From assembly GCA_902766935.1 (NCBI GenBank), contig CACXFR010000004.1:1-32358 (forward strand): a DNA stretch of 32,358 nucleotides, given 5' to 3'. The position numbers were made by a program, and so were the translations under genes. Shown one piece after another: positions 15,555 through 23,703 of this stretch. Source of the DNA: an uncultured Planctomycetota bacterium. GTDB lineage: Bacteria > Planctomycetota > Planctomycetia > Pirellulales > Thermoguttaceae. Numbering within the stretch: the first letter of the stretch is position 1; each line of letters begins with the position of its first letter. The notes beneath the pieces are model-generated. The model did no database searches and had not been told where the DNA came from. It saw nothing but the letters and a program-made list of their open reading frames with translations.

Positions 15555-17450
15555 TCAGTTTTCAAGGGGAGAAACGTCTCCCTCCGGACTCGGACCGGCC
15601 GCGTCGGGAGACTCCTCTTCGGCCGCCCCCTCCCGGGGGATGCCGGTGATCCACGACGTCAGCGCGTCGAGCTCTTCCGGAGCGCCGGAAAAGGGGGCGG
15701 TAAAGAGCTCTCCCATCACGGGGAGCGCCAGGACGAAGTCGCCGAAGACCTCGGGGATCTTTTCGCGGTCAAAGGGCAGCTCGTCGGGACGGGTCCATTC
15801 GACCGCCTGCGAGGGATCGACCGCGACGACCAGGAACGTCTTGCCCGGATTTTCGAAGGCGCTCATCTTGGGCGGCTCGGCGGCAAGGCGGAGCGGAACC
15901 CCTTCCCCGCTGAAAACGCGGAAGAGGGTTTTTCCCCCGCCCGCCGGAAGGAGCGGGGAGCGATAGACCATCGGAACCCGTTCCAGGAGTTTCAGGTTCG
16001 CCTCGCTGTCCCACGGCTCGTCGGTTTTAAATTCGTTGTACAGCGCCTCCCCCTCCGGCCCCATGGCGGGAAGGAGCGCCACCCGCCAGCTCAAAAGAGG
16101 CGTCCCGTCGGGAGATGTGATCGCCAGGGGGGGATAGTGGTTGTTTTTCGCGTAGTAGGCGTTGATCACGTCCCCCAGCACCTTGAGGTTCCCCGCCGTC
16201 TGAGCCCGGCGGTTTTCCTTCGCGGATCTTTCGGCGAAGAGATTCATCTGATCGACCAGCTGGCCGAAGAGCTCGGCCAGCTGAGGCGAGGCGGCCAGCG
16301 CGGCGGTCATGACCCCGCCGCTGCGCTCTTGGGTGATCGAACGGAGCGTCTCGCTCAGGCGGGGGAGGAGAGGGGCGATCCCCTCGTTCGCGGCGGCGTC
16401 CCCTTCGGGCGCCGCCGTACGGATCGACTCGTCGATCTGAAGAAGGGCGGCGCCAAGCGCTTCGCCAATCTTGTCGAGCGCCTCGTCCGAATCGGCGGCA
16501 ATCTCCAGCCGGAGAGCGTCTTCCCCCTCCGGCGCGGAGGCGTCGACGACGAGCGAGAGGAATCGCGCCTCTTCGAGGAGAACCCCGCACAGCGCCGGCG
16601 GGAACGGAAGGGTGATCGCCTCTTTCTGGGGCGAGGCGTAGTCGAAAAAGAAGGCGAAGTCGAATCGGTCGGTGTCGGCTCGGCCGACCCGCTGCGCCAG
16701 AACGCCCCGCTTCTCGCCGTCCCCGGCGGTAAAGAACCCTTCGACCGCCTTGATCGGACCGGTCACCGCGAGCGCTTCGTTTTCGGACGGGAAAGCGACC
16801 GCGGTCGCCACGCCGTCGATCCGCGCGGTATTCTTACCGGAAGGGTCGAGCGGAAGGATCAGCGTGTTTTCGGCGACGGTAACCTCGGTTCCTCCCCAAA
16901 CGCGGGTCTCGATCCGTTCTTTCGGAAGACGGCCGAAATGGGCGTCCAAAAACGCCTCGCGGTTCACCGGGTCTTTTTTCCTGGCGTAGACGGCCGAACA
17001 GGGGAGCGGATAGTTTTCGCCGACCTGCTCGCCGCTCTGCGTGTCCAACAGGGAGACCGGCGCGATCTTGCCGCTGGTGACGATCAGTTCGAGCTGATCG
17101 AGCTGATTGCTGAACGGAACCAGGCGCGGGGCGTTCGCCAGAAGGCGGACCAGCTTCCCGGCCTGGGGAAAGCGGAGGAACCGCTCCGGCTGAATCACCC
17201 GCACGTTCAGCGCTCCGGGAAAGATCATCTCGGTCGGAAGCGTATTGCGGGGCGGAAGGGCGGCGAGTTCCTCTTCGGAAAGGGACCGGATCTCGTCGGA
17301 AAAGACCGCGGCGGCGGCTTTCTGCGCCTCGGCCGTCTGACGGCTTAACAGTTCCTCTTCGGACGGCCCCCCCTTGCGGCAGCCGGCGAAGAAAAGAAGG
17401 AAAACCGGCAGAACCGTGATCACCGGAAGAAAACGATGCGTGCGGAACAT
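15555..17450 (-). CDS. Large predicted lipoprotein with a DUF1559-like module
   Basis: A 631-residue exported protein. The signal peptide ends in a lipobox LLFFAGC (Cys 24), so it should be anchored to a membrane. Residues 25-410 are mixed alpha/beta with an Ala/Glu-rich middle and no motif I recognise. From about 413 it carries a planctomycete-type module (NLKVLGDVINAYYAKNNHYPP, then GTPLLSWRVALLP, YNEFKTDEPWDS and VPMVYRSP), which resembles the head domain of DUF1559/H-X9-DG major-pilin-like proteins but lacks their N-terminal pilin methylation helix. The tail is acidic and Pro-rich. The ATG at 17450 has AAGGAG 10 bases upstream. It lies 52 bases after rsmG. The function is unknown; a surface or periplasmic role is inferred. 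Confidence 0.8.
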   Translation of the reverse strand: MFRTHRFLPVITVLPVFLLFFAGCRKGGPSEEELLSRQTAEAQKAAAAVFSDEIRSLSEEELAALPPRNTLPTEMIFPGALNVRVIQPERFLRFPQAGKLVRLLANAPRLVPFSNQLDQLELIVTSGKIAPVSLLDTQSGEQVGENYPLPCSAVYARKKDPVNREAFLDAHFGRLPKERIETRVWGGTEVTVAENTLILPLDPSGKNTARIDGVATAVAFPSENEALAVTGPIKAVEGFFTAGDGEKRGVLAQRVGRADTDRFDFAFFFDYASPQKEAITLPFPPALCGVLLEEARFLSLVVDASAPEGEDALRLEIAADSDEALDKIGEALGAALLQIDESIRTAAPEGDAAANEGIAPLLPRLSETLRSITQERSGGVMTAALAASPQLAELFGQLVDQMNLFAERSAKENRRAQTAGNLKVLGDVINAYYAKNNHYPPLAITSPDGTPLLSWRVALLPAMGPEGEALYNEFKTDEPWDSEANLKLLERVPMVYRSPLLPAGGGKTLFRVFSGEGVPLRLAAEPPKMSAFENPGKTFLVVAVDPSQAVEWTRPDELPFDREKIPEVFGDFVLALPVMGELFTAPFSGAPEELDALTSWITGIPREGAAEEESPDAAGPSPEGDVSPLEN

Positions 17451-17502
17451 TTCTTATCTAGCTCCTTTTCGGCTCGCTGAGCCGTGCCTGTATAACTGTG
17501 TG

Positions 17503-18468
17503 TCAGCCTCCGCGCCGGCCGGGCCGGCGGGAGGATCGGGGGTTTTTCGGTCTGCCGTTCGACCCGTTTTTTCCCTTTCCGCCCCGGGGGTATTTCCCCC
17601 CCTTCGACGGTGCGCCGAAAGGGCGGCTCCCCTTCGGCTGGCGGGGGGCGCCGCCGCGCCGCGGCGGAGAGGCGGACTCGACCGCCACGAACTCGGCCGA
17701 CTCCCGAAACGGAAGTCCGGCGGCGAGATCCGCAGCCCGTTTGTTGATTTCGCCGATCCGCTTCTTCTGGCAGACCTGCAGAATCACGCTCTGATGCCCG
17801 ACGCCGGGATTGGTGTATTCGTCGATTCGGCGCAGGGCCAGGGCGTTGAGCCGTCCGAAATGGCGCGCCTCGCCCCGTTCCTCCACCCAGGCGGGCCCCT
17901 TGATCATCAAGATCCGGTCGAAGGCGAACCAGACCGGCGAGAAGATCGCCAGGAGACGCTCGAGTTTCGAGACGGCGCGGATCACCAGGGTGTGGAAACG
18001 GTGGGCTTTGAGCAGGTCTTCGGCCTTGGCGTGCCAGACGTTCAGGTCAAGCCCGATCTCGTCGAGAATGGCGCCGACCGCCTTCGCCTTCTTCTCGGTC
18101 GCGTCGCAGAGCTCGACCCGCAGATCGGGTCGGAGAATCGCCAGGACGACCCCGGGAACCCCGCCTCCGGTTCCGACGTCGAGGACATGTTCCCCCTCCT
18201 GAAGGTGGGAGGCCAGACGCATCGAATCGACCAGGTCGCGCGTGACGAACTTCTCGTAGTCGTCGTGGCGGGTCAGGTTCAGCTTGGCGTTCCACTCCCA
18301 AAGGGCGCGGCAGTACCGATCGAGCAGATCGATCTGCTCGTCGGGAAGACGAATCTCATATTTCGCCAGAACGTCGGTCAGGGTCGGGGATTCGGAAGCC
18401 GGGATCGAGCCGGTTTCCGAATCGGGAATCTTTTTCTCTTCGGACATCGGGTTCGTTTCCAAAATCAT
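17503..18468 (-). CDS. rsmG: 16S rRNA (guanine527-N7)-methyltransferase RsmG with long basic C-terminal tail
   Basis: SAM-dependent enzyme that methylates G527 of 16S rRNA in the 530 loop. The core (about 30-235) has WNAKLNLTRHDD (the WN..~NLT motif), the SAM site HVLDVGTGGGVPGVVLAI (94-111), and RAVSKLERLL. Typical RsmG has about 210-240 residues. This one has 321, because residues 267-321 form a tail very rich in Arg, Gly, Lys and Pro (PPRRGGAPRQPKG, then RRPGRRGG), probably disordered and RNA-binding. The ATG at 18468 has no good Shine-Dalgarno. An in-frame ATG at 18447 with TGGAAA upstream is a credible alternative, especially since a hairpin (18474-18502) abuts the first start. The DUF1559-like lipoprotein gene follows. 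Confidence 0.93.
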   Translation of the reverse strand: MILETNPMSEEKKIPDSETGSIPASESPTLTDVLAKYEIRLPDEQIDLLDRYCRALWEWNAKLNLTRHDDYEKFVTRDLVDSMRLASHLQEGEHVLDVGTGGGVPGVVLAILRPDLRVELCDATEKKAKAVGAILDEIGLDLNVWHAKAEDLLKAHRFHTLVIRAVSKLERLLAIFSPVWFAFDRILMIKGPAWVEERGEARHFGRLNALALRRIDEYTNPGVGHQSVILQVCQKKRIGEINKRAADLAAGLPFRESAEFVAVESASPPRRGGAPRQPKGSRPFGAPSKGGKYPRGGKGKNGSNGRPKNPRSSRRPGRRGG

Positions 18469-18473
18469 TACGG

Positions 18474-18502
18474 GAGCGTTCTACCGGAAAGGGGGAACGC
18501 TC
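18474..18502 (-). promoter_or_regulatory. rsmG: Hairpin abutting the rsmG start codon
   Basis: GAGCGTTC (18474-18481) and GAACGCTC (18495-18502) are perfect 8-bp inverted arms with a 13-base loop. On the minus strand the stem ends 5 bases before the ATG at 18468, so it would occupy the ribosome-binding region of that start. Confidence 0.5.
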
Positions 18503-18577
18503 ATTGACAAAATGGGCAAAAAAGAAAAACTTTTTCGGCGCGTTGCGCGAAGCCGTTCTCTCACTCCCACCCCGCTG

Positions 18578-18583
18578 ATTATA
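18578..18583 (-). promoter_or_regulatory. rsmG: Extended -10 promoter for rsmG
   Basis: TGCTATAAT on the minus strand is a perfect TATAAT (18583-18578) with an upstream TG, an extended -10. No good -35 is present (CTGGCG at 17-base spacing). The leader would be about 100 bases and include the 18474-18502 hairpin. Confidence 0.5.
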
Positions 18584-18649
18584 GCACAAAGCGCCGAATT
18601 CGCCAGAGAAACGGCCCGGCCGGCGCCTTCCGTCGGGGGGCTCGAAGTC

Positions 18650-18677
18650 TTGACACCTTTTTTTTCTCCAATTAGAA
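18650..18677 (+). promoter_or_regulatory. Strong promoter of the FHA-domain gene
   Basis: TTGACA (18650-18655) is followed after 16 bases by TAGAAT (18672-18677, 5 of 6 matches). The predicted start near 18684 gives an unusually long leader of about 165 bases. Confidence 0.65.
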
Positions 18678-18689
18678 TGGATCGTTAGC

Positions 18690-18772
18690 CGATAGCATAA
18701 CCAAGGGTACGGGGGGTCCCCAAGGGGAATCCCGTCCTTCCAAACGGCTGTGGTTCGGGAAACAACCGCTAT
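18690..18772 (+). promoter_or_regulatory. Structured 5' leader of the FHA-domain gene (candidate RNA element)
   Basis: GATAGC (18690-18695) and GCTATC (18767-18772) can close a multi-stem fold. Inside, AAGG+ACGGG (18702-18712, two-base bulge) pairs with CCCGT+CCTT (18730-18738), capped by TCCC-CAAG-GGGA (18716-18727). A second small stem, GGTT/AACC (18751-18754 / 18763-18766), follows. It begins about 6 bases after the predicted transcription start. It matches no riboswitch consensus I can recall. The rest of the 382-base gap between rsmG and the FHA gene holds the two divergent promoters and an A/T-rich stretch. Confidence 0.45.
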
Positions 18773-18850
18773 CATTCATATTTTTTTCATCCCTCCGGAA
18801 TCGCTGACGGTTTGGCAAAAGTATTGGTTTAGCACAGACGGTTGAAAAAA

Positions 18851-19858
18851 ATGCAAGTCCAGTTAAAGGTTGTCGGCGGCAAACAGAGCGGACAGCTGAT
18901 CTCCATTAATCGCCCGAAATTTTTGATCGGACGGGCCGACGACTGCCAGCTCAAGTCGAAGAACGAGCTGATCAGCCGTTATCATTGCGTAATCCTTATC
19001 GAAGAAGGCTACGTCGGCGTCCGCGACCTGGGAAGCCGGAACGGCGTCTTCGTCAATGACGAAAGAGTCGATCAGGAAACGGAGCTCCACAACGGCGACC
19101 TCCTGGCGGTCGGCCCCCTCAAGTTCGAAGTCGTGATCTCCGTCGCCCTGTCGGCCGGCAAGCGGTCGAAGGTCGAATCGATCGCCGACGTCGTGGCCCG
19201 CACCGTGGAACAGAATTCCCTTTCGGCGGCCGCTAAAGAAGACGACGACGTCTCGAGCTGGATTATGGAAGAAGAGAACGCCGACGCCTCCCCCGTCGAA
19301 CCGACGACCGTCATCAAGAGCTCGGAAGACACCGACGCGCCGATCGAAGAGAGCCGTTCCGACCGCGGGGCGGAAGAGGAAAACGCCGCCGGACAAGCGC
19401 CGGCCGAACCGACGGCCGCGCCGGACGCGTCGGAAAATACCGCCGCGTCCGAAAAGGGAGACGCTTCAAAGGGCGTCCTCGAAGGCGTGCAGTCCGCGCT
19501 GCTGACGAACCTCGTGAAAAGTCTGTCGACCGAAGATATCATCGAGCTCCTGGCGCGTCTGATTAAAGACGAAAAAGAGTCGAAAGACGCCCATTCGGCC
19601 GCGACGGCCGAATTGCCGAAACGCGCCGAAGCTCCGGCGCCGAAACCGGCCTCCGCTCCGACTCCGGCGCCGGCGAAGCCGAAACAGGAAAAAAGGCCGG
19701 AACCGATCCACCTGAATCTCGACGACGATGACGATGCGGATCCCAATCCGGCGCCGAAACCGAAGCAGGAAAAAAAGCCGGCGACCTCGACCCACAAAAA
19801 GGACGCCTCGTCAAACGCCGCCGCCGAAAATCTGAAAAACTTTTTTCAAAACCGCTGA
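18851..19858 (+). CDS. FHA-domain protein with long acidic/Ala-Pro-rich tail
   Basis: A 335-residue cytoplasmic protein. The N-terminal forkhead-associated domain (about 1-95) binds phosphothreonine peptides. It shows FLIGRADDCQL (G-R), ISRYHCVI (S...H) and DLGSRNGVFVND (the N-G of the binding loop), all the residues expected of a functional FHA fold. Residues about 110-210 are Glu/Ala-rich and likely disordered. LEGVQSALLTNLVKSLSTED...ELLARLIKDEK (about 210-240) looks helical. The tail has repeated Pro/Lys and PKPKQEKK-type units around an acidic DDDDDAD run. The ATG at 18851 is preferred over an upstream in-frame TTG at 18842. It may read kinase output; a divergent Ser/Thr kinase gene lies 3 kb away, but this link is inference. 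Confidence 0.85.
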   Translation: MQVQLKVVGGKQSGQLISINRPKFLIGRADDCQLKSKNELISRYHCVILIEEGYVGVRDLGSRNGVFVNDERVDQETELHNGDLLAVGPLKFEVVISVALSAGKRSKVESIADVVARTVEQNSLSAAAKEDDDVSSWIMEEENADASPVEPTTVIKSSEDTDAPIEESRSDRGAEEENAAGQAPAEPTAAPDASENTAASEKGDASKGVLEGVQSALLTNLVKSLSTEDIIELLARLIKDEKESKDAHSAATAELPKRAEAPAPKPASAPTPAPAKPKQEKRPEPIHLNLDDDDDADPNPAPKPKQEKKPATSTHKKDASSNAAAENLKNFFQNR

Positions 19859-19882
19859 CGTTTCGTTCTCCGCGTCCGGCGG

Positions 19883-20704
19883 TCAGGTCAGCGGCTCGCC
19901 GATTTTCACGAACGATTCGGCGCCATTTTCCGTGGCCGCGAGAATCTTCCCGTTCAGTTTCGGGGCGTTCTTTTCACGCAGAAGAATGATCGTCGAGCCG
20001 CCGAACTCGAAATACCCCTTCTCTTCCCCGGCGGCGACCCTGCCGTTCCCTTCCGGTCTGGGATGGTTCGTGATCCGGCCGACGAAGAGCGCGCCGACCT
20101 CCATCTGAACGATCCGTCCGAACTTCTCGGTCTCGATCACCTGATACTGGCGATAGTTGCGGATAAAGACGGGAAAGGTTTCGAGCGCGATCGGACGGAC
20201 GCAGTGAAGAACCCCGTCGATTGTCTTCGACGCGGCGATCGTCCCGTCGGCCGGATAGCAATACCTGTGGTAGTCGACCGGCATGAGACGGAAGATGAGC
20301 GCTTCCCCCCCATCGAACCGTTCGGCCAGTTCGGCGTCGTCCAAAAGATCCGCCGTCGTATAGAACGAACGCTTGACCTCCAGGAACGTTTTGCCCCGCA
20401 GGGGAATACGGGAAAGACGGCCGTCGCACGGGCTGATCAGCCGATCGTGAAGGTCGGCGGGAAAAAGAATCCGACGCTTCCGCGTAAAGAAGTCGTTGAA
20501 CGAGGCGAACCCTCCCGGCGGGACGAGGACGTCGTCCGTCGCGATCCGGTTCTTTCGGACGAAGGGGCGGATCAGCGGTTTGGAACATCGGCCGGACAGA
20601 ATACGGCCGACCGCGCGCGAGACGCACGGACGAACCAGGAGTTTCAAGATCGCCCGTCCGCAGACGGTCCGGTAGAGGAAACGAAGCGCGGGTGAATCGT
20701 TCAT
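19883..20704 (-). CDS. psd: Phosphatidylserine decarboxylase proenzyme
   Basis: Pyruvoyl enzyme at the inner membrane that converts phosphatidylserine to phosphatidylethanolamine. The 273-residue proenzyme contains FNDFFTRKRR (the FxxFFxR signature near 68-77), SPCDGRLS (Asp of the self-cleavage triad), PVDYHRYCYPADG (His) and FEFGGSTIILL near 232-242. Cleavage before the Ser of GGST would make the pyruvoyl group; most bacteria have LGST, so GGST is a mild variant. The ATG at 20704 overlaps the pssA stop by 4 bases, so the two steps of phosphatidylethanolamine synthesis are translationally coupled. It converges with the FHA gene across a 24-base gap. Confidence 0.95.
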   Translation of the reverse strand: MNDSPALRFLYRTVCGRAILKLLVRPCVSRAVGRILSGRCSKPLIRPFVRKNRIATDDVLVPPGGFASFNDFFTRKRRILFPADLHDRLISPCDGRLSRIPLRGKTFLEVKRSFYTTADLLDDAELAERFDGGEALIFRLMPVDYHRYCYPADGTIAASKTIDGVLHCVRPIALETFPVFIRNYRQYQVIETEKFGRIVQMEVGALFVGRITNHPRPEGNGRVAAGEEKGYFEFGGSTIILLREKNAPKLNGKILAATENGAESFVKIGEPLT

Positions 20705-21342
20705 TTTGTGTTATACCCGGCCAGATACGCCATGCCGACCAATTCGAGGATTCCGAGGATCAGGATGCAGATCTTCATCAGCGCCGCCGGCTTCTTGATT
20801 TCGATCGGCGAAAGGAATCCCACCCCCATCACCGCCAGAAGAACGGGAAAGTAAACGACACTGTTGATCAGATGGAAGTCGTAGATCACATATACGAAGG
20901 GAAGAACGATCGCCGCGGTCGTGACGGGAAGCCCCATAAACTTTTTCCGCTTCTCGGCCGTCTGGTTCTGACGGTCCTCTTCCAGTACGTTGAAGTAGGC
21001 CAGACGGATCAGGGCGCTTAAAACGTAGAGCGAGGCGATAAGCTCGGCCAGGGGAATGTCGCGCGCTATCTGATAGACGAAGAGCCCGGGCAGGACGCCG
21101 AAACTAATCAGGTCGCTCAGCGAATCGATCTGGATTCCGAACCGCTTCTCGTTCGGCGAACGTTTTTTGGTACGGGCGACCGAACCGTCGAACATGTCGC
21201 AGGTCCCCGCCAGCATGAGGCAGACCATCGCGTTCCAGTACTCTCCGTCGATCACTTTCATGATTCCGTAGAACGCAAAGAGCATTCCGCAATAGGTCAG
21301 GATGACGGTATAATCGTAGTAGCCTAACGCTTTTCTTTTCAC
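20701..21342 (-). CDS. pssA: CDP-diacylglycerol-serine O-phosphatidyltransferase (CDP-alcohol transferase family)
   Basis: A 213-residue integral membrane enzyme that makes phosphatidylserine from CDP-diacylglycerol and serine. It carries the CDP-alcohol phosphotransferase signature DGSVART...FGIQIDSLSDLISFG (about 52-81), with all four Asp and the Arg. The spacing between AR and the Gly is 11-12 rather than the textbook 8, as in some related sequences. About six hydrophobic helices follow the usual pattern. The start is a GTG at 21342 with a good AAGGAG 7-8 bases upstream. The serine substrate is supported by the overlapping psd gene downstream. accA lies 65 bases upstream and may share the transcript. 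Confidence 0.92.
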   Translation of the reverse strand: MKRKALGYYDYTVILTYCGMLFAFYGIMKVIDGEYWNAMVCLMLAGTCDMFDGSVARTKKRSPNEKRFGIQIDSLSDLISFGVLPGLFVYQIARDIPLAELIASLYVLSALIRLAYFNVLEEDRQNQTAEKRKKFMGLPVTTAAIVLPFVYVIYDFHLINSVVYFPVLLAVMGVGFLSPIEIKKPAALMKICILILGILELVGMAYLAGYNTK

Positions 21343-21407
21343 CGGATTCTCCTTCCTTTCCCGAGTCGGAGTCCTTCAAAACGGACGGCGGAACGCCGCC
21401 GGCCGGA

Positions 21408-22442
21408 TCACGGCTCGCCTGATGCCGAATCGTCCTGCGGCGGCGGGAAAAGACTCCCGCGCAAAAGCGCCGCGTCCGCCTCTTTCTGATTGTCGAAGTA
21501 GACGCCGAAATCGCGGAATCTCTTGTAGCGCGCGTCGAGAAGCTTTTCCGTCGGCACGCGGCTCAGCGCGCGGATCTGCGAACGGAGATACTGTTTCAGT
21601 TTCGAGGCCATCAGGCGCGGGTCGCGGTGCGCCCCCCCCAACGGCTCTTCGATCACCTTGTCGATCACGCCGAGCTTGAGCAGGTCGGACGAAGTGAACT
21701 TGAGCGCCTCGGCCGCCTTGTCTTTGAACTGTTCGCTCTTCCAGAGGATCCCGGAACACCCTTCCGGACTGATCACGCTGTAGTAGGAAAACTGGAGCAT
21801 CGCGACCTTGTCGCCGACCCCGATCCCGAGCGCGCCGCCGCTCCCCCCCTCGCCGATCACCACGCAGACGATCGGGGTCGGAAGGATCGACATTTCGAAC
21901 ATCGCCTCGGCGATCGCCTCGGCCACGCCGCGCTCTTCGGAGGCGATCCCCGGATAGGCGCCCGGCGTGTCGATGAAACAGATGACCGGAAGACCGAACT
22001 TGGCGGCAAGCTTCATCTTCGCCACCGCTTTCCGATACCCTTCGGGATGGGCGCAGCCGAAATTGCATGCCATGCGTTCGTTGACCGTGTGCCCCTTCTG
22101 ATGGCCGACGACCATAACCTTCATTCCGTCGAGTTTCGCCCAGCCGGTGATCAGCGCGCGGTCGTCCCCGAAGAAGCGGTCCCCGTGAAGTTCGACGAAC
22201 TCGTCGAAGACCAGGTCGAGATAATCCCCCGTCTGCGGACGGCGGGGATGCCGGGAGACCTCGACCACCTGCCAGCGGGTCAGATTCGAGTAGATTCTCT
22301 TTTTCAGTTCGGCCAGACCGAGCTTCAGACGCTGAATCTCTTCCCGGACTTCCGGGGACGAGTTGTTTTTGGGCATCTCTTCCAGACGGGATTCGAGCTC
22401 CAGAATCGGCTGTTCAAAGGAGAGGGGTGAATCGGCGGGCAC
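21408..22442 (-). CDS. accA: Acetyl-CoA carboxylase carboxyltransferase subunit alpha
   Basis: Alpha subunit of the carboxyltransferase that moves CO2 from biotin to acetyl-CoA to make malonyl-CoA, the first step of fatty-acid synthesis; it works with AccD, not seen here. The 344 residues include FDEFVELHGDRFFGDDRAL, VMVVGHQKGHT, NFGCAHPEGYRKA, PVICFIDTPGAYPG and VIGEGGSGGALGIGVGD, the crotonase-fold oxyanion and CoA sites of AccA. The start is a GTG at 22442 with TTGGAG about 7 bases upstream. An extended -10 promoter lies about 110 bases upstream, and pssA-psd follow, so malonyl-CoA supply and phospholipid head-group synthesis may be co-expressed. Confidence 0.97.
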   Translation of the reverse strand: MPADSPLSFEQPILELESRLEEMPKNNSSPEVREEIQRLKLGLAELKKRIYSNLTRWQVVEVSRHPRRPQTGDYLDLVFDEFVELHGDRFFGDDRALITGWAKLDGMKVMVVGHQKGHTVNERMACNFGCAHPEGYRKAVAKMKLAAKFGLPVICFIDTPGAYPGIASEERGVAEAIAEAMFEMSILPTPIVCVVIGEGGSGGALGIGVGDKVAMLQFSYYSVISPEGCSGILWKSEQFKDKAAEALKFTSSDLLKLGVIDKVIEEPLGGAHRDPRLMASKLKQYLRSQIRALSRVPTEKLLDARYKRFRDFGVYFDNQKEADAALLRGSLFPPPQDDSASGEP

Positions 22443-22470
22443 GACTGCTCCAATCGGTAGGTTTACTGAA

Positions 22471-22492
22471 AAAGGGTCCCCAAAGGACCTTT
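22471..22492 (-). promoter_or_regulatory. accA: Hairpin in the accA leader
   Basis: GGTCC (22475-22479) pairs with GGACC (22485-22489) and is extended by AAA/TTT flanks (22471-22473 / 22490-22492) with one mismatch on the RNA strand. It sits about 30 bases before the accA GTG start. There is no T-run, so a terminator is unlikely. Confidence 0.35.
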
Positions 22493-22555
22493 GGCCGGAA
22501 TCGGCTCCCTGTCAAAACGGGGGAGAGGGCGCCGGAAGTCTCCCTTAAAGCGACC

Positions 22556-22583
22556 ATTATATCAGAATCCGGAAAAGTAACAA
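22556..22583 (-). promoter_or_regulatory. accA: Extended -10 promoter for accA
   Basis: TGATATAAT on the minus strand gives a perfect TATAAT (22561-22556) with the extended TG. TTGTTA (22583-22578; 4 of 6 matches) lies 16 bases upstream. It is just downstream of the kinase gene stop, so accA need not depend on the kinase transcript. Confidence 0.6.
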
Positions 22584-22618
22584 TCCGCGAATATCCTCCG
22601 CGCGGGGGAATGCCGCGG

Positions 22619-23476
22619 TTACGCGCCCGGCTTTTTGAGGAAGATCGGAATCCGTTTGGCCATGGAAAACGCCTCCTGCGCCGTCGCGGGCCGTTTGGCC
22701 GGGTCGGGAGAAAGGAGCGATTTCAGAAATTCGTCGAACCGCGGAGTGACGTTTCGGTTCTTCATCGCCGCCGAGGGGACGGTTCCCGTGCGGTGCTTGT
22801 TCAGAAGCTCCCCCAGCGTGTTCCCCGAAAAGGGGGCGGCGGCAGTCAGAAGCTCCAGGATCGTCGCGCCCAGAGAATAGAGATCGGTCCGCCCGTCGAT
22901 GCCGCGGTGGTCGATCTGCTCGGGGGAGATGTACGTCGCCGTACCGCGGATCGTCTTCGGCTTCGGCAGGAAACGGGCGAAGAAGTTGCTCTGCTTTTTT
23001 TCGGCGATCGCAAAGTCGATCAGCTTCACTCCCAATTTCGGGGAAAAGAGGAAGTTGTCCGGCTTGATGTCGCAGTGAACCCAACCGGCCGCGTGCAGAG
23101 GAATCAGCGGTTCAAAAAGAGCGGGGATCAGCTGAGGGAGAACGTAGGAGTACGTCTCGTAGCCGAGCTTGATCAGCTGCCCGACGCTCGGGGCGGGAAA
23201 CCATTCCAGAACCAGATAGGGGATCCCGCCGTGCCGCCCGGCGTCGTAGATCTGAAGGAATGAGGGAGAACCTTTGAGCGATTCGGACACCCGGCGGTCG
23301 TTGTTCAGAAGCGCGACATGTTCGCGGTCGACGCGGTTGGGAAGAAGGCGCTTAATCGCGACGTCTTTGCCGTCCCGCTCGTCGCGCGCCTTCCACAACT
23401 GACTCGACTGACCGGTGTAGACCAGTTTAACAAGTCGATACGATCCTATCCGCTGCGGCTGGTCGGCACTGCTCAT
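22619..23476 (-). CDS. Cytoplasmic Ser/Thr protein kinase-like protein, divergent active site
   Basis: A 285-residue Hanks-type kinase domain with no transmembrane or sensor part. Visible are the catalytic Lys in VAIKRL (K42), the loop HCDIKPDN (134-141), DFAIAE (154-159), GTATYISPEQ (178-187) and DGRTDLYSLG (194-203). Departures from consensus are the degenerate glycine loop (VYTGQSSQLW), Cys for Arg in HRD and Ala for Gly in DFG. Lys, catalytic Asp, Asn and metal Asp are all kept, so activity is possible. The ATG at 23476 has AAGGG about 9 bases upstream; an earlier in-frame ATG at 23554 adds unconserved residues. It is divergent from the fucP-like gene. Substrates are unknown; the FHA protein is one candidate reader. 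Confidence 0.85.
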   Translation of the reverse strand: MSSADQPQRIGSYRLVKLVYTGQSSQLWKARDERDGKDVAIKRLLPNRVDREHVALLNNDRRVSESLKGSPSFLQIYDAGRHGGIPYLVLEWFPAPSVGQLIKLGYETYSYVLPQLIPALFEPLIPLHAAGWVHCDIKPDNFLFSPKLGVKLIDFAIAEKKQSNFFARFLPKPKTIRGTATYISPEQIDHRGIDGRTDLYSLGATILELLTAAAPFSGNTLGELLNKHRTGTVPSAAMKNRNVTPRFDEFLKSLLSPDPAKRPATAQEAFSMAKRIPIFLKKPGA

Positions 23477-23703
23477 TCGGAAAAACCCTTTTGTAAAATT
23501 TCGCCCGAGGGCGGAAACGCTCCCGCCGGGCTGACGCTTCCGATTATACATCAAATCGGGAAAACTGGCACTCCCCGCGCGAACGGTCCGCGGAGGCGCG
23601 GCCGACGCCGAAAAAATTTTTTCGGGTGGGCTCTTTTTTTCTTCTTCGTTTTGGTGTAATATGGCACTTGTCTTTTACGACAGCAGCAGAAAGATCAAAA
23701 ACG

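Noticed and set aside
15531-17348. 605-codon plus-strand open frame opposite the DUF1559-like lipoprotein
   Set aside because: The minus strand has a signal peptide, lipobox, Shine-Dalgarno and family motifs; the plus frame has none.
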